Below, in pieces: positions 53,630-63,939 of a DNA stretch of 64,000 nucleotides; position 1 is the first letter of the stretch, and every line of letters starts with the position of its first letter. The translations under genes and the position numbers were made by a program. Under the pieces are notes generated by a model. That model worked only from the letters and a program-made list of their open reading frames with translations. It was not told the DNA's origin and made no database searches. Source of the DNA: an uncultured bacterium (GTDB lineage Bacteria; Verrucomicrobiota; Verrucomicrobiia; CAIQCK01); contig CAIQCK010000010.1 of the NCBI GenBank assembly GCA_903870275.1, positions 1 to 64,000 on the forward strand, read 5' to 3'.

Positions 53630-56317
53630 TCAAACAGTGACGGGACTTGCCTTTTCAGGATTGATGCCCAGTTCCTTGACCGCCTTCTGTGGCACATCGC
53701 GCTTGATGTGGCCGTCGCGGGCCAGTGCGTGCAACGCCGCCAGAGTCACGTAGCGCGCGTCCACCTCGAAGAAATCGCGCAGCGCCGTGCGGTCCTCGCT
53801 GCGGCCGAAGCCGTCGGTGCCGAGCGCCACGAGCGGTCCCGGCAGCCAGCGCGCGATCGAGTCGGGCAGCATTTTCACGTAATCCGACGCGGCGACGAAA
53901 ACGTGCGGGCCATCGCCGAACGCGGTGGTGACATAGGGCACGCGCGGTGTTTCCTGCGGATGCAGCAGGTTCCAACGCTCGCACTCCAGCGCGTCGCGGT
54001 GGAGCTGCTTGTAACTGGTGATCGACCATACATCGGCGGCGACACCGTATTTTTCGGCGAGCGTCTTTTGCGCCTTGACGGTTTCGTTGAGAATCGAGCC
54101 GCTGCCGAGCAGGTGCAGCTTCGGTTTGCCCTTCGCCGTGCCGCCGCTTTCGCGCAGCCGATACGCGCCGCGCAGGATGCCCGCCTCCGCGCCGGCGGGC
54201 ATCGGCGGGTGTGTGTAGGCTTCGTTGCCGACCGTGATGTAGTAGAAAACGTTTTCGTTGTTCCGATACATCCGCCGGATGCCGTCCTGCACGATCACGG
54301 CGATCTCGTAGTTGTAAGCAGGGTCGTAGGCGAGCAGGTTCGGCACCGGTTCGGCCAACAGGTGGCTGTGGCCGTCCTGATGTTGCAGTCCTTCGCCGGC
54401 GAGCGTCGTGCGGCCGGCGGTGCCGCCGACGAGGAAGCCGCGGCAGCGCATGTCGCCCGCAGCCCAGACCAAATCGCCCACGCGTTGCATGCCGAACATC
54501 GAGTAGAAAATGAAAAACGGAATCGCCGGCACACCGTAGTTCGCATAAGCCGTGCCCGCCGCGAGGAACGAGCAGAGCGAGCCGGCCTCAGTGATGCCTT
54601 CCTCGAGAATCTGACCGTTCTGCGCCTCCTTGTAGTAGAGGAAACTCGCTGCGTCCACCGGCTCGTAGAGCTGGCCGACGTGCGAGTAGATGCCGCACTC
54701 GCGGAACAGCGCGTCCATGCCGAATGTGCGCGCCTCGTCTGGCACGATCGGCACGACGTGGCGGCCGAGGTCCTTGTCCTTGAGGAGCTTGGCGAGCAGC
54801 CGCACAAACGCCATCGTCGTGGACGACGCGCGCTCGCCGGTGCCCTTGACGAACTCCTCCATCACTTTCTCCTTCGGCGGCTCAAAGTTGCAGGTGATCG
54901 TGCGGCGCTGGGGCACGAACCCGCCCAGCGCGCGTCGGCGGTCGAGCAGGTATTGCATCTCGGCGCTGTCCGGCGCGGGCTTGTAGAACGGCGCTTTCGC
55001 CACCTGGTCGTCTGAAATCGGAATGGCAAACCGGTTGCGGAACTTCAGCAGCTCCTCGTCGTTGAGTTTTTTCTGCTGGTGCGTGATGTTGCGGCCTTCG
55101 CCGGCCTCGCCGAGACCGTAGCCTTTGATCGTGCGGGCGAGGATGCACGTCGGCGCGCCCTGTGTCTCAACGGCGGATTTGTAGGCGGCGAAAACCTTGT
55201 CCGTGTCATGGCCGCCGAGCCGCATGTGCCAGAGGTCGTCGTCGGACATGTGCTCCACCATCTTCAGCAGGTGCTCGTCCGCGCCATAGAAATGCTTGCG
55301 GATGTAAGCGCCGCCTTCGACGGAGTATTTCTGATATTCGCCGTCCACCACTTCGCCGCAACGTTGTGCCAGCAGGTTGTCGCGGTCCTTGGCGAAGAGC
55401 GGGTCCCAGTCGCCGCCCCAGACGCACTTGATGACGTTCCAGCCGGAGCCGCGGAAGTCCGCCTCCAGTTCCTGAATAATCTTCCCGTTGCCGCGCACCG
55501 GGCCGTCGAGGCGCTGGAGGTTGCAGTTGATGACAAAGATGAGGTTGTCGAGCTTCTCGCGCGACGCGAGCGAGATGGAGCCGAGCGATTCCGGTTCGTC
55601 GCACTCGCCGTCGCCGAGGAACGCCCAGACCTTCGCGCCGCGGGCCTTGTGCAGGCCGCGGTCTTCGAGATAGCGCATGAACCGTGCCTGGTAGATCGCC
55701 TGCAACGGGCCGAGGCCCATCGAGACGGTCGGGAACTGCCAGAAGTCCGGCATCAGCCACGGATGCGGATACGACGAGAGGCCGCCGCCGGGCCGCAGTT
55801 CGCGGCGGAAATTTTCCAACCGCTTCTCCGTCAGCCGTCCTTCGAGAAACGCGCGGGCGTAGATGCCCGGCGTGGCGTGGCCCTGGAAATAAATCAGGTC
55901 GCCGCCGCACTCGTGGTCGGGGCCGCGGAAGAAATGATTGAAGCCGACCTCGTAAAGCGTCGCGGAGGAGGCGTAGGTGGAGATGTGGCCGCCGATGCCG
56001 GCGCTCTCGCGGTTGGCGCGCACCACCATGGCCATCGCGTTCCAGCGGAGGATGCTCTTGATGCGCCGTTCGATGTTGCGGCTGCCGGGGTAGGGCGGCT
56101 GCGCGCTGGCGGGGATGCTGTTGATGTAAGGCGTTTCCGAGGTGACCGGCAGCGTGACGCCGGCCTTCTGGGCGCGGATTTGCAGCGCGTGCAGCAACCG
56201 GCGCGTCCGCTCCGGCCCGCGCGCGGCCAGCACGTCGTCCAGCGACTCCAGCCAGTCGCGCGTTTCCATTGCCTCGGCGGCGTCTTTGTTCGATAACGGT
56301 TCGTTCATCTTGTCCAT
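53630..56317 (-). CDS. aceE: Pyruvate dehydrogenase E1, homodimeric type (AceE)
   Basis: An 895-residue homodimeric E1. The thiamine diphosphate site is seen as FLGDGECDEPES with VINCNLQRLDGP, and substrate-facing GHATPGIYAR and THQQKKLN follow the AceE pattern. It decarboxylates pyruvate and acetylates the E2 lipoyl group. Length matches E. coli AceE (887). The start may be at 56317 or at the second ATG, three codons on. It heads the aceE-aceF-lpd operon. Confidence 0.95.
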   Translation of the reverse strand: MDKMNEPLSNKDAAEAMETRDWLESLDDVLAARGPERTRRLLHALQIRAQKAGVTLPVTSETPYINSIPASAQPPYPGSRNIERRIKSILRWNAMAMVVRANRESAGIGGHISTYASSATLYEVGFNHFFRGPDHECGGDLIYFQGHATPGIYARAFLEGRLTEKRLENFRRELRPGGGLSSYPHPWLMPDFWQFPTVSMGLGPLQAIYQARFMRYLEDRGLHKARGAKVWAFLGDGECDEPESLGSISLASREKLDNLIFVINCNLQRLDGPVRGNGKIIQELEADFRGSGWNVIKCVWGGDWDPLFAKDRDNLLAQRCGEVVDGEYQKYSVEGGAYIRKHFYGADEHLLKMVEHMSDDDLWHMRLGGHDTDKVFAAYKSAVETQGAPTCILARTIKGYGLGEAGEGRNITHQQKKLNDEELLKFRNRFAIPISDDQVAKAPFYKPAPDSAEMQYLLDRRRALGGFVPQRRTITCNFEPPKEKVMEEFVKGTGERASSTTMAFVRLLAKLLKDKDLGRHVVPIVPDEARTFGMDALFRECGIYSHVGQLYEPVDAASFLYYKEAQNGQILEEGITEAGSLCSFLAAGTAYANYGVPAIPFFIFYSMFGMQRVGDLVWAAGDMRCRGFLVGGTAGRTTLAGEGLQHQDGHSHLLAEPVPNLLAYDPAYNYEIAVIVQDGIRRMYRNNENVFYYITVGNEAYTHPPMPAGAEAGILRGAYRLRESGGTAKGKPKLHLLGSGSILNETVKAQKTLAEKYGVAADVWSITSYKQLHRDALECERWNLLHPQETPRVPYVTTAFGDGPHVFVAASDYVKMLPDSIARWLPGPLVALGTDGFGRSEDRTALRDFFEVDARYVTLAALHALARDGHIKRDVPQKAVKELGINPEKASPVTV

Positions 56318-56529
56318 GTCGTGTTGGCCTCGGGGAAAAAACCGGGGCCAAATACATCTTCCTCAGTCCGGGTGAAGAGTTACTTAACAGCTTAACCCGC
56401 CTCCGCGCAAGTACTGCCGGCAAAAAGGCTTTGGGGCAAAGGGAAGCCGCTCTGTCGCCGGCGCGCAGGCCAGCCGTGCCTGTTTCTTGCCTGCGCTGCG
56501 TGGTTTGGTGGAAACGGCGGGCTTTGAGT

Positions 56530-57654
56530 TTACACGACAGGCAGGGTGAACCAGAAGGTGCTGCCTTTGCCGACTTCGCTCACAATGCCGATCTGGCCGC
56601 CATGGGCTTCGATGGCCAGTTTGCAGAAGGCCAGCCCCAAGCCGGTCGAATACCCGTGCGCGCCTTTGTCGAGCGCGCCAAACTTCTCGAAGATCTTCGT
56701 ATGATGTTCGGCGGGAATGCCCTCGCCGGTGTCCGTCACGGCCAGCCGCGCGCTCGCGCCGTCACGGCTCACGATGATGCGCACGTCGCCGAAGTCCGGC
56801 GTGAACTTCAGGGCGTTGGCGAGCAGGTTGGTCATCACGCGTTCGATGACCTCCTTGTCGGCTTTGACCATGACCGGTTCCGACGGTGCCTCGATGCTCA
56901 AATGCCGTTGGCGCACCAGGGAACCGAGCAGAGCCATGACGGTTTTGGCCAGCGTGGTCAAGTCATACGCCTGCCGGTTCAGCGGCATTTGGCCCGATTC
57001 GAGCCGGTTCACGTCCAAAGCCGCCAGGATCAACCGCATCATCTTCTCTGCGTTCTGCTGAACAACATCCAAAAAATTGGATTCCGCCGCGCTAAGTTTC
57101 CCTGTGGTTTTCGTCTTGAGCACATCCAGATAGCCGAGCATTCCCGCCAGGGGCGATCGCAGGTCGTGGATGATCATGAGGACCAGACTGTCGCGAAGCG
57201 ATTCAAGCTGGCGGAGGCGATTGTAGTTTTCTTCCAATTCCGCTTTTTGGCGGCGTTCGGCTTCCGCCAGGCGCGCGCGCTCGTCCTCCGCCGCCTTGAG
57301 CTTCACGGCGTTGCCCACGCGGTGCAGGATGTCCTCCTTGACGATCGGTTTGGTCAGGTAGTCGTAGGCGCCAACCCGCACGGTGGCTGCGGCGGTTTCC
57401 ATGGTGGGCTGGCCCGTCATCAGAATGACTTTCACGCGAGGCCATTGCTGACGGATCATTTCAAGAAGTTCCACGCCTGTGAGGCGCGGCATGATAATGT
57501 CCGTCACCACCACGTCAAAGGCCCCGTCCTTCAGCCATTGCTGTGCTGCAGGGACGTGTTCGGCAAGTTCGACCTCGTAGCCGGCCTTGCGCAGAAATAT
57601 GCCCAGGGTTTCCCGGATGCTCTCTTCATCATCCACTACCAGAATGCGCGCCAT
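56530..57654 (-). CDS. Response regulator-histidine kinase hybrid (REC-HisKA-HATPase)
   Basis: A 374-residue cytoplasmic protein with receiver (Asp52 in VVTDIIMPRLTG), a coiled linker (about 120-155), HisKA with His163 (MIIHDLRSPLAG) and HATPase_c domain (NLLANALKFT, DTGEGIP, STGLGLAFC). It lies 9 bases downstream of the large PAS kinase on the same strand, so the two likely act together. The architecture matches the kinase at 24496-25587. Confidence 0.88.
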   Translation of the reverse strand: MARILVVDDEESIRETLGIFLRKAGYEVELAEHVPAAQQWLKDGAFDVVVTDIIMPRLTGVELLEMIRQQWPRVKVILMTGQPTMETAAATVRVGAYDYLTKPIVKEDILHRVGNAVKLKAAEDERARLAEAERRQKAELEENYNRLRQLESLRDSLVLMIIHDLRSPLAGMLGYLDVLKTKTTGKLSAAESNFLDVVQQNAEKMMRLILAALDVNRLESGQMPLNRQAYDLTTLAKTVMALLGSLVRQRHLSIEAPSEPVMVKADKEVIERVMTNLLANALKFTPDFGDVRIIVSRDGASARLAVTDTGEGIPAEHHTKIFEKFGALDKGAHGYSTGLGLAFCKLAIEAHGGQIGIVSEVGKGSTFWFTLPVV

Positions 57655-57663
57655 GATTCTCCT

Positions 57664-60600
57664 TTAGCTTTTCACCGGCAAATCCAGATAGAAGCGGGTG
57701 TAATGTCCCTTCTCGGTTTCAAAATGCAGTTCTCCGCCATGCTCCTTGACGATACCGTAGCTGATCGAAAGTCCCAAGCCGGTTCCCTGGCCCGCGGGCT
57801 TGGTGGTGTAGAAAGGATCGAAAACGCGATCACGAACGTTCGTTGCGATTCCCGTGCCGTGGTCTTCGATGGTGGTCCGGATCCAGGGCGCGCCATTCTT
57901 CTCAAACAAACGGGCGCTGACGTGGATCGTCTTGTTCTCATGGTAACCCGGATACTTTTCGTTCAGGGCGTCCCGTGCGTTCGTCAGCAGATTCACCACC
58001 ACCTGCTCCAACTGCTGGCTGCGGCACTGCATTTGAGGCAGATCCTCCGGAATCTCCACCACCAGGGTGATCTGGTCGTGCCGGATCACCGTTTGCACCA
58101 GCATGAGAGCGGCTTTGATGATGTCATTGAGATGGGCCTGACTGCGTCCTTTCGCGTCTTGCCGCGAGAAGGCCAGCAAATTCCGGACGATCAGCGCCAC
58201 GCGTGCCGCTTCCTTCCTGATCTTGGCCAAGTGCTCTTGCAGGCTGCTATCGGACGGCAGCTCGTCGGAGATCAACTGCGCGTAGTTGATGATGCCGTTG
58301 ATGGGATTGTTGATCTCATGGGCCACGCCTCCTGCCAGCGTGCCGACGGCCTTCATTTTCTGCGCCTGCCGGAGCTGGTTCTCTATCGCGACCTCGTGGG
58401 TCACATCGAGCTTGATGGCCACGTAATTGATGATGGCGCCGGTGGTGTCGCGGACAGGCGTAATGGTGGCGTTTTCTTCGTAAAGCGTACCGTCTTTCTT
58501 CTTGTTGATGATATGGCCGCGCCAGACCTCCCCGCGGGTGAGGACCTCCCACATCTGCCGATAGAAGGCGTCACTGTGTTTGCCGCTCTTGAGGATGCGC
58601 GGGTTTTGCCCGATGGCTTCCTGCTGTGTGTAGCCCGTGGTCTTTTCGAAGGCCGGGTTGACATACAGGATCGTGCCGGCGGAGTCCGAGATGACGATGG
58701 TCTCCGCCGCTTGCTCGACGGCCATGGCCAGCCTCGTGTGCGATTCCAACGCCCGCTTGCGCTCGGTGATGTCGAAAAACGTTACAACCGAACCGACGAG
58801 TTCCTCGCCGCGGCGCACAGGATAAAACCAGTATTCCACGGGGAAGCACGTCCCATCGGCGCGCCAGTAATACTGGTCGTCCGCATGACGGGATTCTCCC
58901 CGGCGGCGCCCGAGCCGGATTCCGGACGCATCCTCGCGCAACGGTGTGCCATCCGGATGGCTGTGGTGGATGAGAGTGTGCATGTTCTTGCCCAGCAGGT
59001 CGCGCGCCTCCGCATAGCCCAACAGGCGCAGACAGGCCATGTTACAGAACGTGAAATTCCCGGCCATGTCCAAACCGAAAATGCCCTCGGCCGTGGATGC
59101 CATCAATAGCAGCACTTGTTCTTCACTCTTCCGCAAGGCCGTCTCTGCTTGCTTGCGCTCGGTGATGTCTCTGGCTACACCGACGGCAACCCATCGGCCT
59201 TCCAGCTTCACGGACGCCAGGGAAAGCTCGATGGGAAATTCCTCCCCGCCCTTTCGAACCGCAACCAGTTCCACGGTCTCGCCAACCGCGCCCCCCTCGC
59301 CTGTTTCCCGCCATTTCGGAAAAGCTTCGCGAAATCTCGGCATATACAGAGCCGGTGTAAGGAACTGGTGCATGTTTTTGCCGAAGACCTCTGCGGCGGA
59401 ATATCCGAAAATGGCTTCGGCAGCGGGATTCCAGAAGGAAATATTCCCCTCATCGTTGATCAGGATAACCGCATCTTTGGCCGAGTCGGTGATGGCGCGT
59501 AATTTCTTTTCGTTCTCCCGCAAGGCCGTCTCCGCTTGCTTGCGCACGGTGATGTCGCGACACAAGGACAGGATCCTGGCGGAGTCGCCTTTGCCCACCA
59601 CTGTCGCGTTGATCTCAACGGGGGTGATTTGCCCCTTCCGGTTCACGTAATCAATTTCCAGGTTTCGGATAAAACCCTGCTCGACACACTTCCTCAATTC
59701 GGCGGCATTTCGCTCACTGTCGTAGGGGGCCGTCCATTTCAGGAAGCTGTGGCCAAGGATTTCCTCCAATTTGCCATGGCCCGACAGCCGGACATATTCC
59801 GGATTGGCGTCCAGGACTTTGCCTTGGGCATCCAGAGTGAGAAAACCCGTGTTGGTGGTTTCGACCAAGGCCCGGTATTTTTCTTCGCTCTGGCGCAATG
59901 CCTGGTCCGCCTGATGGCGCTCGGTGATATCCCAGAAAATTCCCAAAATGCCCGTGCAATTTCCATGCTCATCTCGGACGGGTGTTTTGATGGCGCGAAC
60001 CGTCAGGGTCTTTCCACCATGGGAGTTGGTCTCATCGAACTCCTCCATCTGTCCCGTCTTTATCACATGGCGGTCGTCGGCCCGATATTTGTCCGCCAGT
60101 TCCCGCGGGTAAAAGTCATAGTCGGTCTTGCCGGCGACCTCGTCGGACTTGATCCCCAAGTCACGGGCGAAGTTCTCGTTGCAGGAGACAAAAGACGAGT
60201 TGCAGTCTTTGAGGAATACTCTCTGCGGCAGGTTCTCCACCAGCACCCGGTATTTGGCCTCGCTCTGGCGCAACTGCATCTCCGCCCGCCGGCGTTGCCG
60301 GCGTTGCTCGGCTTCGCGCAGCGCGCGTTCCACAGCCGGCACCAGGCGCTTCAGGTTGTCTTTCCTCAGATAATCATCCGCGCCGGCTTTCATGACGCCG
60401 ACCGCCACCTCCTCGCCCACCGTGCCGGTGACCAGGATGAACGGGATGTCCACCGCGCTTTCCCGGAGCAGTTGCAGTGCGACCAGTCCGTCAAACTGCG
60501 GCATTTTGTAATCCGAGATGACGATATCCCACGTTTCGCGCTCAAGGGCCGAGCGCATGGCATCGGCGGCCTGCACGCGTTCCGAAATCACGTCGTAGCC

Positions 60601-60681
60601 GCCTCGGCGCAGTTCCTCCAGGATCAACAGCGCGTCGCGGGCCGAATCCTCGGCCATCAGAAGATGAAGCGACTTGCTCAT
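57664..60681 (-). CDS. Multi-PAS hybrid sensor kinase (REC-PAS5-HisKA-HATPase)
   Basis: A 1005-residue soluble sensor. A receiver leads (Asp57 in DIVISDYKMPQ), then five PAS domains, each opening with K/R-x-x-A/V-x-x-x-A and each followed by a DITERKQA-like link, then HisKA with His788 (GGVAHEINNPING) and HATPase_c (NLLTNARDAL, GTGLGLSIS). It has no membrane helix. Multiple PAS domains suggest it reads several intracellular signals such as redox or small ligands. The start at 60681 (MSKSLHLL) is preferred over one nine codons earlier. The partner gene follows after 9 bases. Confidence 0.88.
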   Translation of the reverse strand: MSKSLHLLMAEDSARDALLILEELRRGGYDVISERVQAADAMRSALERETWDIVISDYKMPQFDGLVALQLLRESAVDIPFILVTGTVGEEVAVGVMKAGADDYLRKDNLKRLVPAVERALREAEQRRQRRRAEMQLRQSEAKYRVLVENLPQRVFLKDCNSSFVSCNENFARDLGIKSDEVAGKTDYDFYPRELADKYRADDRHVIKTGQMEEFDETNSHGGKTLTVRAIKTPVRDEHGNCTGILGIFWDITERHQADQALRQSEEKYRALVETTNTGFLTLDAQGKVLDANPEYVRLSGHGKLEEILGHSFLKWTAPYDSERNAAELRKCVEQGFIRNLEIDYVNRKGQITPVEINATVVGKGDSARILSLCRDITVRKQAETALRENEKKLRAITDSAKDAVILINDEGNISFWNPAAEAIFGYSAAEVFGKNMHQFLTPALYMPRFREAFPKWRETGEGGAVGETVELVAVRKGGEEFPIELSLASVKLEGRWVAVGVARDITERKQAETALRKSEEQVLLLMASTAEGIFGLDMAGNFTFCNMACLRLLGYAEARDLLGKNMHTLIHHSHPDGTPLREDASGIRLGRRRGESRHADDQYYWRADGTCFPVEYWFYPVRRGEELVGSVVTFFDITERKRALESHTRLAMAVEQAAETIVISDSAGTILYVNPAFEKTTGYTQQEAIGQNPRILKSGKHSDAFYRQMWEVLTRGEVWRGHIINKKKDGTLYEENATITPVRDTTGAIINYVAIKLDVTHEVAIENQLRQAQKMKAVGTLAGGVAHEINNPINGIINYAQLISDELPSDSSLQEHLAKIRKEAARVALIVRNLLAFSRQDAKGRSQAHLNDIIKAALMLVQTVIRHDQITLVVEIPEDLPQMQCRSQQLEQVVVNLLTNARDALNEKYPGYHENKTIHVSARLFEKNGAPWIRTTIEDHGTGIATNVRDRVFDPFYTTKPAGQGTGLGLSISYGIVKEHGGELHFETEKGHYTRFYLDLPVKS

Positions 60682-60940
60682 ATTGTGATCTTGTTCGTTT
60701 GGCGACATCCGCCTTCTTCAGGCAAAACCAAGACAACGCAAGTCCTATCATCCCCGCGACGTATTGACGAGCCTTTTTGACTTGTCCATCACCGCCGGCA
60801 AGGCGGAGGAGACGCGAAAGGCGCGGTAGCAGAAAAAATGAGCCATCCTTGTTGCCAATTGCAAAAAAACGGATAATGTTCGCGCGCGGTTATGAAAGGC
60901 GTCAGCGAAGACAAGGAGTGCTCAACATCCAAGGAAACGT

Positions 60941-62236
60941 ATGGACAAAGTCGCGAAGCTGGAGATTGATGGAAAAGTTCACGAACTGCCGATTGTGGTC
61001 GGCTCGGAAGGCGAACGCGGGATTGACATCAGCGCGTTGCGCCAGGCCACCGGCTGCATCACGCTCGACGACGGCTACGGCAACACCGGGTCCTGTCAGA
61101 GCAACATCACTTTCATTGACGGTGAGAAGGGCATCCTGCGTTACCGCGGGATTCCCATCGAGGTGCTCGCGGAGAAATCGTTTTTCATCGAGACGGCGTA
61201 TCTGCTGATCTACGGCTACCTGCCGACCCACAAGGAGTTGCGGCGGTTTTCGGAGTTGCTGACGCAGAACGAGATGCTGCACGAGGACCTGAAGTTCCAC
61301 TTCGAGGGCTTCCCCGCGCACGCGCATCCGATGGCGATCCTCTCCTCGATGATCAACGCCACGAGCTGCTTCGTGCCGGGCGTGCTGGACGCGTATGATC
61401 CGACGGTGTTCGAGTCGCAGGCGGCGCGGTTGCTGGCGAAGGTGCGCACGATTGCGGCGTTCGCCTACCGCAAGTCGCGCGGGCTGCCGATCATGTATCC
61501 GAAGCCGGTTTACAAATACACGGCCAACTTCCTGCACATGATGTTCTCGGAGCCGTATCAGGACTACGACTTGAACCCGGAGGTGGTGAAGGCGCTCGAT
61601 CTGATTTTCGTGCTGCACGCCGACCACGAGCAAAACTGCTCGACCGCGACGGTGCGCATGATCGCGTCGAGCCAGGCCAACATTTTCGCGTGCGCGGCCG
61701 GCGGCGTTTGCGCGCTGTGGGGGCCGCTGCACGGCGGCGCCAACCAGGCGGTGATCGAGATGCTGGAGCAGATCCATCGCGACGGCGACGACGGCTCGAA
61801 GTTCATCGCCGCCGCCAAAGACAAGAAGAGCGGCAAGCGGTTGATGGGTTTCGGCCACCGCGTTTACAAGAACTACGACCCGCGCGCCAAAATCATCAAG
61901 GCGCAATGCGACAAGGTGCTCGGCCTGCTCAAGATCAGCGATCCCCTGTTGGACATCGCCAAGCGGCTGGAGGCGGCGGCGCTGCACGATTCGTATTTCG
62001 TCGAGCGCAAGCTCTACCCGAACGTGGATTTCTACAGCGGCATCATCATGCGCGCCATCGGCATCCCGCTGGAAATGTTCACGGTCATGTTCGCCATCGG
62101 CCGCATGCCGGGCTGGATTGCGAACTACAAGGAAGTGATGGACGCGACCAACGGTCGCATCAGCCGCCCGCGCCAGATTTACACGGGGCCGACCGAGCAG
62201 CCTTATGTGTCGATAGACAAGCGCGGGAAGAAATAA
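60941..62236 (+). CDS. gltA: Citrate synthase
   Basis: A 431-residue type I citrate synthase. The catalytic residues are in LWGPLHGGANQ (His), GFGHRVYKNY (His) and PNVDFYSG (Asp). It condenses acetyl-CoA with oxaloacetate. The start is ATG at 60941, with caaggaaac upstream. It is divergent from the PAS kinase, with a 260 base intergenic space that shows no recognised element other than its promoters. It lies near the pyruvate dehydrogenase operon. Confidence 0.97.
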   Translation: MDKVAKLEIDGKVHELPIVVGSEGERGIDISALRQATGCITLDDGYGNTGSCQSNITFIDGEKGILRYRGIPIEVLAEKSFFIETAYLLIYGYLPTHKELRRFSELLTQNEMLHEDLKFHFEGFPAHAHPMAILSSMINATSCFVPGVLDAYDPTVFESQAARLLAKVRTIAAFAYRKSRGLPIMYPKPVYKYTANFLHMMFSEPYQDYDLNPEVVKALDLIFVLHADHEQNCSTATVRMIASSQANIFACAAGGVCALWGPLHGGANQAVIEMLEQIHRDGDDGSKFIAAAKDKKSGKRLMGFGHRVYKNYDPRAKIIKAQCDKVLGLLKISDPLLDIAKRLEAAALHDSYFVERKLYPNVDFYSGIIMRAIGIPLEMFTVMFAIGRMPGWIANYKEVMDATNGRISRPRQIYTGPTEQPYVSIDKRGKK

Positions 62237-62250
62237 CGCGGAGCGCGCCG

Positions 62251-62778
62251 CTACTTGCGGTCGAAGAACGGGTTCTTGCCCGTGACGCTCAACGGGATGG
62301 CAAGCGCCTGCTTGACGTTCTCGCCGAAAAACTTCAACTCGATGCACGCGCGCGCGATGGAATACATCACCCGGTTGTCCATGTGCAGCTCCGCGGCCAG
62401 CGCGGCGGCCGAGCCGATGGCGATGCCGAGGTCCATGGAGTTGAAGGCGCAAACGCCGCCCCGCTGCCGCAGCTCGTCGCAGGTCGGGCAGCCGCACATG
62501 CCGCAGTTGAGATCGGCGGGGTTGGAGGCGACGCCGATCACAAGAATGGCCGGGGAGTTGGCGATATTGCCGGCGTCGCGCTCACAGAACGCCCGGTTTT
62601 CGCGCCGGGCAATTTCCACCATCTTCGCCGCCACCTGCGCCCGCGTGTCCGGGTCGTCAATGACGATGGTGGAGATGTTGTCAATGCCGCGCGCTTTCGG
62701 CGCCGTGCGCGCCGCCGCGGCCATGGCCGCCAGCGCGTTCACCGCGGCGTGTTTCTCGTATTCAGCGGAGTTGTTCAT
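62251..62778 (-). CDS. DUF2148 ferredoxin-domain protein
   Basis: A 175-residue protein of the DUF2148 family. A Cys cluster near the middle (NCGMCGCPTCDE) could bind an Fe-S cluster or metal. The rest is helical, with ANSPAILVIGV and FNSMDLGIAIGSAAA segments. The function is unknown in the family. It is convergent with citrate synthase, 14 bases away. Confidence 0.75.
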   Translation of the reverse strand: MNNSAEYEKHAAVNALAAMAAAARTAPKARGIDNISTIVIDDPDTRAQVAAKMVEIARRENRAFCERDAGNIANSPAILVIGVASNPADLNCGMCGCPTCDELRQRGGVCAFNSMDLGIAIGSAAALAAELHMDNRVMYSIARACIELKFFGENVKQALAIPLSVTGKNPFFDRK

Positions 62779-62815
62779 GGGAGTTCCTCTTATACCATCT
62801 GGAGTTTGTTTTGCA

Positions 62816-62884
62816 CTGTAGCGGCGGTCTATGACCGCCGAAATTCCGATGGCAACAGCCGGCGGTCATAGACCGCCGCTACAG
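62816..62884. repeat. Dispersed double-hairpin repeat, copy 2
   Basis: Perfect 25 bp arms ctgtagcggcggtctatgaccgccg (62816-62840) and reverse complement (62860-62884), each arm a hairpin itself. It matches the element at 6022-6090 apart from the arm centre (tat for tct) and the spacer. It lies between the DUF2148 gene and the EtfA paralog. Confidence 0.85.
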
Positions 62885-62914
62885 TCATCGCACAGTTCTC
62901 ATCTACAATTGACC

Positions 62915-63937
62915 TTATTTCTTTGCGGCGAGCAGTTCGTTCACCTTCGCCATCACCTGGAAGGCGTCGGCGATGTAGAGCACGTCCGCCTTGCCTCGCG
63001 CCCAGCCGCAGTTCGGGTCGAGATCAATCGCGCGGCGCTCGTTGACGAAGCGCCAGCCGACCGTGTGCGGCTCCTCGCCGTGGCAGCACGTGGACAGTCC
63101 CTTCGGATGGCGCGGCGTCGAGCCGGTCTGGCCAATCTGGTGCAGATGCGTCATGAACGGCAGCACCGCCTGGCCTTCGCCGCTGAGGTCCACGAGAGAC
63201 TTGCTGCTGCCGAGCGACGCCTTGGTCAGCCGCAGGAAATCGAGGATGTGTTTCTCGGCTTCGGCGATGTGAGCCTTGCCATCGGGCTGCGTCTTGGTCC
63301 AGCCGGCGCCGGCGACCAGCAGCATGGCGGCGTCGGGACGAATCGTCTGTTGGTCCGCCGCGGGCGCATGGATGCCGGTGACGGTTGTGCGCTTGCAGGC
63401 GTCGCTGAGGGTGACGGCGACGGCCTCGACGGCGGCGGAACCGGCGCTGCCTTTCCACGCTTCGCAACAGCCGCTTTCGAGCGCGATGACCCACGGCCGC
63501 TGCGTGCGTTGGAGGACCGCCTCCATGCGCTGGCGGTAATACCAGCGATTGACCGCGACGGCGCCGTTGGCGGCGGTTACGGCGGTGACGTGCGTGTCCG
63601 CGCGTCCGCCGAGCCGGTGCGCGACGCCCGCGAGCACGCGGTTCCAGCGCGACGTGGCCGGGGCGATGACGATGGCCGCGCCAGCCGCTTTGCAGACGGC
63701 CTCCGCTGCGGCGGCGTCGGTGGCGTAGCGCGGCTGTTTGAAATCCGCGCCGGTCGCGCCGAGGAACTTCACCGCGCCGCACGATGCGATGCTGTTGGCC
63801 GCGGCCTGGACGTTTTCACCGACGAGGCCGACGACGAACGCGCCGCCGAGTTGCTTGGCCGCGCCGATGGCTTCCAGCGCCGGCTTGGCGAGCGAGCCGT
63901 CGGTTTCCGTGTGAGCAAGAACAAGAATGGTTTCCAT
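62915..63937 (-). CDS. EtfA-family electron transfer flavoprotein paralog
   Basis: A 340-residue EtfA-family protein. The N-terminal half starts ETILVLAHTETDGSLAK. The C-terminal FAD region keeps QIGQTG, and LDPNCGWARGKADVLYIAD in place of the NKDP-x-A-x-x-x-x-AD motif, but the GISGA-type FAD loop is replaced by a Cys/His-rich GLSTCCHGEEPH. Whether it binds FAD is doubtful. It sits at the right edge; a partner etfB may lie beyond. Confidence 0.72.
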   Translation of the reverse strand: METILVLAHTETDGSLAKPALEAIGAAKQLGGAFVVGLVGENVQAAANSIASCGAVKFLGATGADFKQPRYATDAAAAEAVCKAAGAAIVIAPATSRWNRVLAGVAHRLGGRADTHVTAVTAANGAVAVNRWYYRQRMEAVLQRTQRPWVIALESGCCEAWKGSAGSAAVEAVAVTLSDACKRTTVTGIHAPAADQQTIRPDAAMLLVAGAGWTKTQPDGKAHIAEAEKHILDFLRLTKASLGSSKSLVDLSGEGQAVLPFMTHLHQIGQTGSTPRHPKGLSTCCHGEEPHTVGWRFVNERRAIDLDPNCGWARGKADVLYIADAFQVMAKVNELLAAKK

Positions 63938-63939
63938 GG

